DNA of 64,000 nucleotides from Pseudomonas taiwanensis DSM 21245 (lineage in GTDB: Bacteria; Pseudomonadota; Gammaproteobacteria; Pseudomonadales; Pseudomonadaceae): positions 53,017-117,016 of the forward strand of contig NZ_AUEC01000024.1 in the NCBI RefSeq assembly GCF_000425785.1. Reading direction: 5' to 3'. Under the pieces are notes generated by a model that was not told the DNA's origin, did no database searches, and saw nothing but the letters and a program-made list of their open reading frames with translations. Below are positions 31,329 through 39,229 of the stretch, piece by piece (position 1 is the first letter of the stretch; every line of letters begins with the position of its first letter). The position numbers and the translations under genes were made by a program.

Positions 31329-32216
31329 ATGATTGCGGGCAGTATGGTGGCATTGGTCACACCCATGGATGCACAAGGGCGTCTTGATTGGGACAGCCTC
31401 GACAAACTTGTAGACTTCCACCTGGAAAACGGCACCCATGCGATCGTCGCAGTCGGCACTACCGGTGAGTCGGCCACGCTGGATGTCGAAGAACACATCC
31501 TGGTCATCAAGCACGTGGTCGAGCGCGTCAAGCACAGCAAGAAGCCGATTCCGGTCATCGCCGGTACTGGTGCCAACTCCACCGCTGAAGCCGTGCACCT
31601 GACCCAGAACGCCAAGAACGCTGGCGCCGACGCCTGCCTGCTGGTGGTCCCGTACTACAACAAGCCGACCCAGGAAGGCCTGTACCAGCACTTCAAGCAC
31701 ATCGCCGAAGCCGTCGACATCCCGCAGATCCTCTATAACGTACCCGGCCGCACCTCCTGCGACATGCAGGCCGAGACCGTGATCCGCCTGTCGAAGGTCA
31801 AGAACATCATCGGTATCAAGGAAGCCACTGGCGACCTGCAGCGTGCCAAGGCCATCCTCGATGGCGTCGACAAGGACTTCATCGTCATGTCTGGCGACGA
31901 CCCGACCGCTGTCGAGCTGATCCTGATGGGCGGCAAGGGCAACATCTCCGTTACCGCCAACGTCGCCCCGCGCGAAATGGCCGACCTGTGCGAGGCCGCC
32001 CTTGAGGGCAATGCCGAGAAGGCCCGTGCAATCAACGAAAAACTCATGCCGCTGCACAAAGACCTGTTCTGCGAGTCCAACCCGATCCCGGTGAAATGGG
32101 CGCTGGTGGAAATGGGCCTGATGCAGAAGGGCATCCGCCTGCCGCTGACCTGGCTGAGCGAAGGCTGTCACGAAAAAGTCCGTACTGCCTTGCGCCAGTC
32201 CGGCGTACTGGTTTAA
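31329..32216 (+). CDS. dapA: 4-hydroxy-tetrahydrodipicolinate synthase DapA
   Basis: 295 aa TIM barrel. The Schiff-base lysine is Lys164 in [10 protein letters not shown], and Tyr136 and Arg141 lie in [10 protein letters not shown]. The pyruvate-binding motif is VGTTGES. It condenses pyruvate with aspartate semialdehyde in lysine/DAP synthesis. bamC follows 17 bases on. Confidence 0.96.
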   Translation: MIAGSMVALVTPMDAQGRLDWDSLDKLVDFHLENGTHAIVAVGTTGESATLDVEEHILVIKHVVERVKHSKKPIPVIAGTGANSTAEAVHLTQNAKNAGADACLLVVPYYNKPTQEGLYQHFKHIAEAVDIPQILYNVPGRTSCDMQAETVIRLSKVKNIIGIKEATGDLQRAKAILDGVDKDFIVMSGDDPTAVELILMGGKGNISVTANVAPREMADLCEAALEGNAEKARAINEKLMPLHKDLFCESNPIPVKWALVEMGLMQKGIRLPLTWLSEGCHEKVRTALRQSGVLV

Positions 32217-32233
32217 TCGAGGAAGTACACCGC

Positions 32234-33352
32234 ATGAAGCGACTGGCTGGTCTTTCCACGCTCGCCCTGATCATCTCCAGCACCAGTGGTTGTGGCTGGT
32301 TGTGGGGCGAGGATGGCTATTTCCGCGACCGCGGCAGCGACTACCTGCAAGCGCACCCGACCGCGCCGATGCAGCTGCCGCCGGACGCCAGCAACGTCAA
32401 GCGCCTTGACCCGCTGTTGCCGATCCCCCGCAACGTCGCCGACGACCGCGCCACTGGCGAGTTCGAAGTGCCACGTCCGCAACCACTGACCGCTGCGGCC
32501 GAAGCCAGCGACTACAGCCTGCAACGCAGCGGCAACAGCCGTTGGGTGCTGGCCCAGCACTCGCCTGCCGAGGTGTGGCCGGTGGCCCGTCAGTTCTTCG
32601 AGGACAATGGTTTCCGCATTGCCGAAGAGCGCCCGCAGACCGGTGAATTCAACACCACCTGGCAGCGCTTCGACGAACTGTCCGCTTCGCTCGGCCAGCG
32701 CCTGGCGAGCACCGCCAGCAGCGGCGACAGCGAAGTGCGCGTACGTGTTCGCATGGAACCCGGCGTGCAGCGCAACACCTCCGAGGTGTACGTCGTCAGC
32801 GTCGAGCGCCCGGCCGGTAGCACCGCCGAGCCTGACTTCCCGTCCAGCTCCAGCAATACCGGCGCCGATGCCCTGCTGGTCGATGAAATGCTTGCCAGCA
32901 TGAACCGCAGCGCCGAGAAGGGCGGTTCGGTTTCGCTGCTCGCGGCCCGCGACTTCGATGCTCCGAGCCGCGTCAGTCTGAGCGAAGACGGCAGTGGCAA
33001 CCCGGTGCTGTACCTGGGCGCCGACCTGGACCGCGCTTGGTCCAGCGTAGGCCGTGCCCTGGAGCAGGGTGGCGAGTGGCGTGTCGAGGACATCAACCGC
33101 AGTCTGGGCCTGTACTACATCAACCTGTCGGAAAAGCCTGAAGACAAGCAGAACGAGCCTGGTTTCTTCGGCCGCATGTTCGGCAGCGAGCCAACCAAGG
33201 AAGAACGTGAAGCCCGTGCCGAGCGTTATCAGGTCCGCCTGAGCAAGGTGGGCGAGAGCGTGCAGGTAACGGTCGAGAAGAACATCAACACCGTGGCCCC
33301 GGCCGATGTTGCCCGCCGCGTGCTGAGCGCCATTCAGGACCACCTGGGCTAA
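32234..33352 (+). CDS. bamC: BamC lipoprotein of the outer-membrane assembly machine
   Basis: 372 aa with a lipoprotein signal (ISSTSGC, lipid on Cys20), the unstructured BamD-binding N-terminal region and two helix-grip domains. Formerly NlpB/DapX, and placed after dapA as in E. coli. The stop codon directly abuts the GTG of the next gene. Confidence 0.94.
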   Translation: MKRLAGLSTLALIISSTSGCGWLWGEDGYFRDRGSDYLQAHPTAPMQLPPDASNVKRLDPLLPIPRNVADDRATGEFEVPRPQPLTAAAEASDYSLQRSGNSRWVLAQHSPAEVWPVARQFFEDNGFRIAEERPQTGEFNTTWQRFDELSASLGQRLASTASSGDSEVRVRVRMEPGVQRNTSEVYVVSVERPAGSTAEPDFPSSSSNTGADALLVDEMLASMNRSAEKGGSVSLLAARDFDAPSRVSLSEDGSGNPVLYLGADLDRAWSSVGRALEQGGEWRVEDINRSLGLYYINLSEKPEDKQNEPGFFGRMFGSEPTKEEREARAERYQVRLSKVGESVQVTVEKNINTVAPADVARRVLSAIQDHLG

Positions 33353-34111
33353 GTGCGCTTCGCGGTACTCGGAAGCGGCAGCCAGGGAAATGGCACGCTG
33401 ATCGCCAGTGGTGACACCTTCATCCTGGTCGATTGTGGCTTTTCCCTGCGTGAAACCGAGCGACGCCTGGCGCTGCTCGGTGTGTCGCCGGCCCAGCTGA
33501 GCGCGGTGCTGGTGACCCACGAACATGCCGACCACGTGCATGGGGTGGGCTTGCTGTCACGGCGCTACAATGTACCGGTCTATCTCAGCCAGGGCACCTT
33601 GCGCGGTTTGCGCAAGCCGGTGGAGGTGGCCGGTTTTCTCGCCTGTGGCGACTGCTTGCGTATCGGCAGCCTGGAAGTCAGCGCGCTGCGGGTCGAGCAC
33701 GATGCATTCGAACCGTTGCAGTATGTGTTCAGCGATGGGCGCCGACGGTTTGGCATGCTGACCGACCTGGGGTCGTACGACAGGCACCTGGTCGAGCGTT
33801 ACCAAGGCCTGGATGCATTGCTCATCGAGGCCAACCATTGCCGCGACCTGCTTGCCCGCGGCCATTACCCGCACTTCTTGAAGTTGAGGGTCGGCGGCAG
33901 CCAAGGACATTTGAACAACCACCAGGCAGCAAACCTGGTGGCCGAGCTGGGCTGGCAGCACCTGCAACACCTGGTGCTGGCCCACCTCAGCAGCAAGAAC
34001 AACCTGCCACAACTGGCCCGCCAGTGCTTTGTCGACACCCTTGGGTGCGACCCGGACTGGCTCCAGGTGGCGAATCAGGAACACGGGCTCGACTGGCGTG
34101 AAATCGCCTAG
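33353..34111 (+). CDS. MBL-fold metallo-hydrolase
   Basis: 252 aa from a GTG immediately after the bamC stop. The metal motif HxHxDH is [14 protein letters not shown], with further ligands in [10 protein letters not shown] and EANHC. It resembles the YycJ/WalJ branch of MBL phosphodiesterases. It is probably cytoplasmic; the substrate is unknown. Operon dapA-bamC-MBL, with purC 32 bases downstream. Confidence 0.9.
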   Translation: MRFAVLGSGSQGNGTLIASGDTFILVDCGFSLRETERRLALLGVSPAQLSAVLVTHEHADHVHGVGLLSRRYNVPVYLSQGTLRGLRKPVEVAGFLACGDCLRIGSLEVSALRVEHDAFEPLQYVFSDGRRRFGMLTDLGSYDRHLVERYQGLDALLIEANHCRDLLARGHYPHFLKLRVGGSQGHLNNHQAANLVAELGWQHLQHLVLAHLSSKNNLPQLARQCFVDTLGCDPDWLQVANQEHGLDWREIA

Positions 34112-34143
34112 CCCAACAACTCAAGCAAGCGGAGCCCTCCATC

Positions 34144-34854
34144 ATGGAAAAACGCGACGAACTCTACCGCGGCAAAGCCAAATCGGTTTACAAGACCGAC
34201 GACGCCGACCGCTTGATCCTGCTGTTCCGTAACGACACCTCGGCGTTCGACGGCAAGCGTATCGAACAGCTCGACCGCAAAGGCATGGTGAACAACAAGT
34301 TCAACGCCTTCATCATGCAGAAACTGGAAGAAGCCGGCGTGCCGACCCAGTTCGACAAGCTGCTGGGCGACAACGAGTGCCTGGTCAAGAAGCTGGACAT
34401 GATTCCGGTCGAGTGCGTGGTGCGTAACTACGCAGCGGGTAGCCTGGTCAAGCGCCTGGGCGTGGAAGAGGGCATCAAGCTCGAGCCGTCCACCTTCGAG
34501 CTGTTCCTGAAGAACGACGAGAAGGGCGACCCGTTCATCAACGAATCCCACGTCGTTGCCTTCGGTTGGGGCACCGCCGAGCAGCTGGCAGAGATGAAAA
34601 AGCTGTCGCTGAAGGTCAACGAGGTACTGACCAAGCTGTTTGACGACGCAGGCCTGCTGCTGGTCGACTTCAAGCTGGAGTTCGGCGTGTTCCACGGCCA
34701 GATCGTCCTGGGCGACGAGTTCAGCCCGGACGGCTGCCGCCTGTGGGACAAAGAAACCCGTAAGAAGATGGACAAGGACCGCTTCCGCCAGGGTCTGGGC
34801 GACGTGATCGAAGCCTACGAAGAAGTTGCCAAGCGCCTGGGCGTGCCGCTGTAA
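34144..34854 (+). CDS. purC: SAICAR synthetase PurC
   Basis: 236 aa with [20 protein letters not shown] at the N-terminus and the signature [18 protein letters not shown]. It catalyses the ATP-dependent addition of aspartate to CAIR in purine synthesis. Full-length. Confidence 0.97.
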   Translation: MEKRDELYRGKAKSVYKTDDADRLILLFRNDTSAFDGKRIEQLDRKGMVNNKFNAFIMQKLEEAGVPTQFDKLLGDNECLVKKLDMIPVECVVRNYAAGSLVKRLGVEEGIKLEPSTFELFLKNDEKGDPFINESHVVAFGWGTAEQLAEMKKLSLKVNEVLTKLFDDAGLLLVDFKLEFGVFHGQIVLGDEFSPDGCRLWDKETRKKMDKDRFRQGLGDVIEAYEEVAKRLGVPL

Positions 34855-34908
34855 GGCGCATGTTCACGCAAGCGCCTGATACCACGCGATTTTTTTGCAA
34901 ATAAAGGT

Positions 34909-34936
34909 TTGCGTTTTCAGAATTCGCTGGTATGAT
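34909..34936 (+). promoter_or_regulatory. Sigma-70 type promoter of tRNA-Ser
   Basis: TTGCGT (34909-34914) and TATGAT (34931-34936) are 16 bases apart, ending 10 bases before the tRNA. Confidence 0.65.
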
Positions 34937-34946
34937 GCGCGGCATT

Positions 34947-35036
34947 GGAGAGATGCCGGAGTGGTCGAACGGGACGGATTCGAAATCCGTTGTACTGGCA
35001 ACAGTACCTAGGGTTCAAATCCCTATCTCTCCGCCA
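34947..35036 (+). tRNA. tRNA-Ser (CGA)
   Basis: A 90-nt type II tRNA with long variable arm. The acceptor arms are GGAGAGA and TCTCTCC, discriminator G, CCA encoded. The anticodon loop ATTCGAAAT has anticodon CGA and the T-arm is GGGTTCAAATCCC. It marks the left edge of the variable region. Confidence 0.96.
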
Positions 35037-35051
35037 TACATGTGAAGCGCG

Positions 35052-35086
35052 AAACCCCTGATTCCTGATAAGGAGTCAGGGGTTTT
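35052..35086 (+). terminator. Terminator after tRNA-Ser
   Basis: AAACCCCTGA pairs with TCAGGGGTTT (inner TTCCT/AGGAG also pair), followed by T-rich sequence. Confidence 0.85.
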
Positions 35087-35238
35087 GTGTTTTTGGGGCG
35101 CGTTCAGGGTCCGCGTTTTACCCGGCCACTGCAGGCCCTGCCATTACGTCTTGTACCCCATCCCCTGAAAGACGGCCCCGTCTCGAACGTGGTGGTTGCA
35201 CCACGTGGGTATTGCGCATTTCCCGAAGTCGGCTAAAT

Positions 35239-35274
35239 TGTACAAAAACCTATACAAAAATTAGGTGTTGTACA
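35239..35274 (+). promoter_or_regulatory. Light box 1: PplR1/LitR-type operator upstream of the DUF393-folE unit
   Basis: TATACA (35251-35256), 12 bases, then TGTACA (35269-35274) is an exact match to the PplR1 direct repeat T(G/A)TACA-N12-TGTACA reported for light-inducible P. putida promoters. A further TGTACA stands at 35239-35244, six bases before the first half-site. The last base of the box is the A of the candidate DUF393 ATG. Confidence 0.75.
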
Positions 35275-35687
35275 TGTATTGCGAATGGCCTTTGACGTTG
35301 TACTTCGACGGTGCTTGCCCACTGTGCGCCAGGGAAATCGCTTTCCTGCGGCGGCGGTCGACGGGGGGCAGGCTGCTTCTGGTAGACATCGGAGATGCGG
35401 ATTTCGACCCCGGATCGTTGGGCGTCACTGTCGAGCAACTGAAGGCTTCTTTGCATGGGAGGTTCGCCAATGGGCTATGGGTCACCGGCTTGGACGCGAC
35501 CCTATGGAGCTGGCGGGCCGCAGGGGTGGGCATGTATGTTGCGCCACTGGCCTGGCGCCCTTTACGCCCACTGCTTGCCGGTTGTTACAGGCTTTTCTGT
35601 CGCTTGAGGCCACACTTGGCGTGGCTACCCCATCCCGACGGTGCTCTTCGTTGCACCCGTGAGGCGTCCAAATGTACCCATCGTTAG
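35274..35687 (+). CDS. DUF393 (thiol-oxidoreductase-like) protein
   Basis: 137 aa from ATG 35274. The N-terminal signature [20 protein letters not shown] (CxxC) identifies the DUF393/YuxK family, thioredoxin-fold-like proteins often called predicted thiol-disulfide oxidoreductases. The C-terminus is basic and Trp/Arg-rich. It overlaps folE by 16 bases, so it is co-translated. There is no ribosome site before the ATG because light box 1 sits there; a leaderless start or a later start is possible. Confidence 0.78.
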   Translation: MYCEWPLTLYFDGACPLCAREIAFLRRRSTGGRLLLVDIGDADFDPGSLGVTVEQLKASLHGRFANGLWVTGLDATLWSWRAAGVGMYVAPLAWRPLRPLLAGCYRLFCRLRPHLAWLPHPDGALRCTREASKCTHR

Positions 35688-36229
35688 CTGCGTATTACCG
35701 CGACATTCTTATCGGCATTGGAGAAAACCCGCAGCGCGAAGGGCTTTTGGATACGCCTCAGCGTGCGGCAAAAGCAATGCAGCACCTCTGCAACGGTTAT
35801 ACCTTGAAGCTTGACGAGGTCATAAACGGTGCTTTGTTCGAGTCTCAGAACGATGAAATGATCGTGGTCCGTGACATTGAGCTTTATTCACTGTGCGAAC
35901 ACCACTTATTGCCATTTATCGGCAAGGCTCATGTCGCCTACCTGCCGACAGGACGGGTGCTCGGCCTATCGAAGGTTGCTCGTGTGGTCGACATGTTCGC
36001 GCGTCGTTTGCAGATACAGGAAAACTTAACGCGGCAAATCGCCTGTGCCATCCAGGATATTACCGATGCTGCCGGGGTGGCAGTGGTTATTGAAGCAAAG
36101 CATATGTGCATGATGATGCGCGGTGTCGAGAAGCAGAACTCCGTCATGCTGTCATCTGTGATGTTGGGCGAATTTCGCGACTCACCGACGACCCGACAAG
36201 AGTTTCTTCAGCTCATCGGGCAGAAATAA
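35672..36229 (+). CDS. folE: GTP cyclohydrolase I (FolE), light-operon copy
   Basis: 185 aa. Zinc and active-site residues are in [20 protein letters not shown] and [20 protein letters not shown]. It converts GTP to dihydroneopterin triphosphate for folate and pterins. In KT2440 a folE is among the reported photo-inducible genes. Pterin production fits photolyase/cryptochrome cofactors such as MTHF. It overlaps DUF393, and DUF3429 follows. Less GC-rich than core genes. Confidence 0.95.
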   Translation: MYPSLAAYYRDILIGIGENPQREGLLDTPQRAAKAMQHLCNGYTLKLDEVINGALFESQNDEMIVVRDIELYSLCEHHLLPFIGKAHVAYLPTGRVLGLSKVARVVDMFARRLQIQENLTRQIACAIQDITDAAGVAVVIEAKHMCMMMRGVEKQNSVMLSSVMLGEFRDSPTTRQEFLQLIGQK

Positions 36230-36240
36230 CTGACACCGGT

Positions 36241-36303
36241 ATGAAAAGAAGCGTCTGGTTGACTGGTCCATTGGGTGCCGGTCGAAGAGGGTCATTCAAA
36301 TGA
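36241..36303 (+). pseudogene. 20-codon ORF between folE and DUF3429; possible remnant of an SDR gene
   Basis: The short frame MKRSVWLTGPLGAGRRGSFK ends in TGA overlapping the DUF3429 ATG (ATGA). The start resembles the Rossmann N-terminus of short-chain dehydrogenases (x-x-W-I-T-G-A-S-x-G-I-G), a gene type I recall beside folE in related light operons. It may equally be a chance leader peptide. Confidence 0.3.
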
Positions 36304-36758
36304 ATTCAGTATCTACCCCGTTATCGCCCAGCCGCTTTGCTGTCCTTGGTTACGGCGGTTTGCTGCCGTTTATTGGATTAACGTTGCTTGTCCTTTTTTA
36401 TGCTCAATACCGGTCGTTGTGGTCGGCTATGCTGGTGAGCTATGGCGCTGTGATATTGAGCTTCATCGGCGCCTTGCACTGGGGATTCGCCATGGCCGTG
36501 CAGGGTATGCTCGCTGAGCATCGTCGAGCGCGGCTCGTGTGGAGCGTCATACCTGCCCTTGTTGGTTGGGTCAGTACACTTGTCGCCGTGCCATTGGGCT
36601 GTTTGATGTTGACTGCCGGTTTTATCGTTCATCTTTGGCAGGACCAGAAATTGGCGCAAGCGTTGCCTCGATGGTACTTGCCGATGCGAGGGTATTTAAC
36701 CCTTGTGGTGAGCCTCTGCTTGCTGCTCAGCGCATTTGCCGTGTTGTTTGAGTTCTAG
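36300..36758 (+). CDS. DUF3429 family membrane protein
   Basis: 152 aa with four or five transmembrane helices. The family signature is LSFIGALHWGFAMAVQG in the second/third helix. Function is unknown. It is the last gene of the candidate light-induced unit DUF393-folE-DUF3429. GAGG lies 10 bases upstream of the ATG. Confidence 0.82.
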   Translation: MNSVSTPLSPSRFAVLGYGGLLPFIGLTLLVLFYAQYRSLWSAMLVSYGAVILSFIGALHWGFAMAVQGMLAEHRRARLVWSVIPALVGWVSTLVAVPLGCLMLTAGFIVHLWQDQKLAQALPRWYLPMRGYLTLVVSLCLLLSAFAVLFEF

Positions 36759-36826
36759 CCGATCTACATGGCGGAGCCCGATCGGCTTGCACGAAGACGC
36801 CGTGCACGGCGTGCGGGCGGATGTTT

Positions 36827-37042
36827 TCAGCGCCAGCCCATCATCCAGGTCTCTGAGTCGCGCAGTGTTCGCCAATCCAGCCATTGGCTACGGCCACTGT
36901 GCACCGCTTCCAGTTCGACACGCAGCAAGATGCCATCGTCGTCGAGCTCAAGGTCCGTCACCAGGAAGTGCTTTTCTTTATTCTCAGGGTGCCGCGCGGT
37001 CCATTTGGAGAGCTTTAATTTCGCAGGTGCAATGCGATTCAT
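36827..37042 (-). CDS. TIGR02450 family Trp-rich small protein
   Basis: 71 aa from the ATG preceded by AGGA; begins MNRIAPAKLKLSKWTARHPE and continues NKEKHFLVTDLELDDDG, matching the tryptophan-rich TIGR02450 family. These often occur near photolyase/cryptochrome genes. Function is unknown. It lies 56 bases downstream of the DUF1543 gene on the same strand. Confidence 0.8.
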   Translation of the reverse strand: MNRIAPAKLKLSKWTARHPENKEKHFLVTDLELDDDGILLRVELEAVHSGRSQWLDWRTLRDSETWMMGWR

Positions 37043-37098
37043 CAGGCGGTCCTCCGGTGGGCTGTTGCAGTGTTGATCGAGGCTAAACCTGTACAAGG

Positions 37099-37590
37099 TC
37101 AGAGCACGATATAGTCGCTGTATTGCCGTAAGCCGTCATGGGGCCCTTCGATCAGGTGCACGTAACGGCCGTTCACCCACTCAATCGGCAAACAGTCGTC
37201 GACTTCCAGTACCGTATCGATATGCTGCTTGAGCCAGTTTGCCTGCAGGCGTCGTTTGCCCAGACGCTTGGCCTCTGCCTTGTCCCTGGCCACCACCAGC
37301 AGGTAACGGTGGGCCTCGCCAAACACCCCGTCCTCATAGCCTCCAAGGTTGATGAAGAACAGTCGAGGGTCATCCGACCCAGGCGCCGCCTGACTGAACT
37401 CGACGCGGTAGTGGTCGACACCGCTGACTTCGATCCACGAGTCGATGTGCAGGCCCTGGCGGCTCCCGAACCAGCCTTGGCACAGTTGTGGGTACGTTTG
37501 CTCGAGTGAGTCGGCCTGTGCAAACAGCACGTCGTGTACCTCGATACGTGCCCGTGGATGGCGACCACCGAGCATGACTATGTACAGCAT
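37099..37590 (-). CDS. DUF1543 domain protein
   Basis: 163 aa starting MLYIVMLGGRHPRARIEVHD, with FFINLGGYEDGVFGEAHRYL in the centre. This matches DUF1543, a soluble family of unknown function. AAGAAGGA lies 8-15 bases upstream of the ATG. Transcribed leftwards from the region containing light box 2, together with the TIGR02450 gene. Confidence 0.82.
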   Translation of the reverse strand: MLYIVMLGGRHPRARIEVHDVLFAQADSLEQTYPQLCQGWFGSRQGLHIDSWIEVSGVDHYRVEFSQAAPGSDDPRLFFINLGGYEDGVFGEAHRYLLVVARDKAEAKRLGKRRLQANWLKQHIDTVLEVDDCLPIEWVNGRYVHLIEGPHDGLRQYSDYIVL

Positions 37591-37689
37591 GAGCGAATCC
37601 TTCTTTCCGGCTTGGCCTCGTGCGGTGCCCAGGCCGTTGCCTGACCGGGGGCACTGCGCATGGAAATCTATGCAAGTAAGTATAATATC

Positions 37690-37713
37690 TGTACGTGGTG
37701 CTATATTTGTACA
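37690..37713. promoter_or_regulatory. Light box 2: PplR1/LitR-type operator between divergent small genes
   Basis: TGTACG (37690-37695), 12 bases, then TGTACA (37708-37713) matches T(G/A)TACA-N12-TGTACA with one mismatch (G for the last A of the first half). It stands between the divergent DUF1543 gene (left) and a small ORF plus DUF6482 (right). A TATACT-like minus-strand -10 lies at 37679-37684. Confidence 0.7.
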
Positions 37714-37718
37714 GAATT

Positions 37719-37883
37719 ATGGGGTGCTGCTCGTTGGGCTGCGGTCGGCGGGCGGCACTGGACGACTGGATGCACCTCATGGATGACGACACCCTGATCA
37801 GCCGCCTCGAACGCAAGCCGACCAGGCGTGGAGAGCGGTCGATCCAACCTATTTTCCGCCACCTGTCCGAGGGTACATCATGA
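37719..37883 (+). CDS. Small ORF (54 aa) coupled to the DUF6482 gene
   Basis: 54 residues beginning MGCCSLGCGRRAALDDWMHL and ending HLSEGTS. The ATG is six bases after light box 2, and the TGA overlaps the ATG of the DUF6482 gene (ATGA), implying translational coupling. A Cys-rich start (C3, C4, C8) precedes an acidic and then basic segment. There is no ribosome site; a GTG at 37695 inside the box is also in frame. Not recognised. Confidence 0.5.
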   Translation: MGCCSLGCGRRAALDDWMHLMDDDTLISRLERKPTRRGERSIQPIFRHLSEGTS

Positions 37884-38185
37884 ACTTGATCGCGCTCACC
37901 CAACTGGTATCGACCGGCGAAGCAAAGGAATTGGAACTGTTGTCGCTGGAGGGTGGCTTCTACGTCCTCCGTGCCTTGACCGACGCCGGTCCCGTGACAT
38001 TGAGCGATGCCCATGGGCAACCGGTTCGCGTGCGCTCGACGACCGAGCTGCGGCACTTGCTGGCCGACATGCCACCGATTCCCTGCATGTTGGTCCAACA
38101 GGTGGTGCACGACGAGATGTGCGGGCAGCGTAACGGCCCCGCTGCGCCGCTGCGTGTCCCGATAACACTGACCAGCCAGTGGTAG
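37880..38185 (+). CDS. DUF6482 family protein
   Basis: 101 aa, MNLIALTQLVSTGEAKELEL then LEGGFYVLRALTDAGPVTLS and PCMLVQQVVHDEMCG. The pattern matches the small DUF6482 family of pseudomonads, of unknown function. It overlaps the upstream 54-aa ORF by 4 bases. Light box 2 lies 167 bases upstream. Confidence 0.72.
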   Translation: MNLIALTQLVSTGEAKELELLSLEGGFYVLRALTDAGPVTLSDAHGQPVRVRSTTELRHLLADMPPIPCMLVQQVVHDEMCGQRNGPAAPLRVPITLTSQW

Positions 38186-38263
38186 CCTGAACGCTGCGCC
38201 TGTGCAACGTGATTCACTGTTATCAGGCGGTACACCGCGGACAGGAACACGTCCGCATCCGTG

Positions 38264-39229
38264 TCAGCGGGTGGCGATTTGCGTCTGCAACTGTCCGCCG
38301 ACAATGGATAGTTCTTTGAGCTGTTCCCCCTCGCGCAGTACGAATAGCGCGTCCATCCCGCGTTCCTGAGCCAGGCGCGGGCCTTCGGTCTCGCCCAGGA
38401 CCATGAGCGCCGTGGCCCAGGCATCGGCGAGCATGCACGAGGCCGCCACCACGGTGACGGCGGCGAGCGGACTGCACAGCGGCGCGCCGGTGGCCGGGTT
38501 CATGGTGTGAGCATAGGACTGACCGGCCACGTCGACCCAGTGTCGATAGTCGCCGGAAGTCGCGATTGAGGCATCACTGAGTTCCATCACGCCCATGACT
38601 TCACGCACGCCTCGTTTGGGCTTTTCCAGGGCCACGGCCCAGCTTTGGCCGTCAGGTTTGAGACCGCGGGCGCGCATCTCGCCATCGATACCGACCAGGT
38701 AGCGAGTGATACCCAGAGTCTCCAGGCAACGGGCCAGTTCATCCACGCCAAAACCTTTGGCGATGCCACTCAAGTCAAGGTTCAACGGCTCGCGCTTGAG
38801 CACCTGATTGCGTTGTGGATCAACCACCAATGCGGCGCTGGCTAACAGCCGGGCGCCCGGCGTCAGGGTGCCGATCGCCTGCGCGGTGACCGTCTGCTTC
38901 CCTGGGCCGAAGCCCCAGGCGTTCACCAGGTCACCGACAGCGATGTCGAAGGCACCGCCGGATTGCTGGCTGACGTGCAATGCAGCAGTCAGGACCGTTG
39001 TCAGTTCCTTGGGCACCGGCACCCATTGCTGCTCGGGGGCTGCATTGAGGCGGTTGAGGTCCGAGTCGGGTTTCCAGGTAGACATCTGCTGATCCACCCG
39101 GGCCACGGCGCGGGTCAGGCGCAACCTAACTTCGTCGATATCGAGCCCGGCGGCGGCATAAAAAAGGGCGGTATAGCGGGTACCCATGGTTTCGCCGTTC
39201 AGGCTGTAGCGCTTCAGTTCAGTAGACAT
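38264..39229 (-). CDS. apbE: FAD:protein FMN transferase (ApbE family)
   Basis: 321 aa from ATG (39227-39229); a GTG two codons upstream is possible. ApbE attaches FMN from FAD covalently to Thr/Ser in target proteins. Visible family motifs are GETMGTRYTALFYA near the N-terminus, DLSGIAKGFGVDELARCLET in the middle, and SGDYRHWVDVAGQSYAHTMN then ATGAPL (Mg/FAD site) toward the end. There is no signal peptide or lipobox, unusual for an enzyme serving exported proteins. It overlaps the PepSY-FNR gene and shares an operon with the DUF2271 target. Confidence 0.93.
   Translation of the reverse strand: MSTELKRYSLNGETMGTRYTALFYAAAGLDIDEVRLRLTRAVARVDQQMSTWKPDSDLNRLNAAPEQQWVPVPKELTTVLTAALHVSQQSGGAFDIAVGDLVNAWGFGPGKQTVTAQAIGTLTPGARLLASAALVVDPQRNQVLKREPLNLDLSGIAKGFGVDELARCLETLGITRYLVGIDGEMRARGLKPDGQSWAVALEKPKRGVREVMGVMELSDASIATSGDYRHWVDVAGQSYAHTMNPATGAPLCSPLAAVTVVAASCMLADAWATALMVLGETEGPRLAQERGMDALFVLREGEQLKELSIVGGQLQTQIATR

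Noticed and set aside
34947..35273. Genomic island with integrase at tRNA-Ser
   Set aside because: No integrase gene and no downstream repeat of the tRNA 3' end were found.
37088..37096. Isolated TGTACA near the start of the TIGR02450 transcript
   Set aside because: No second half-site 12 bases away on either side.
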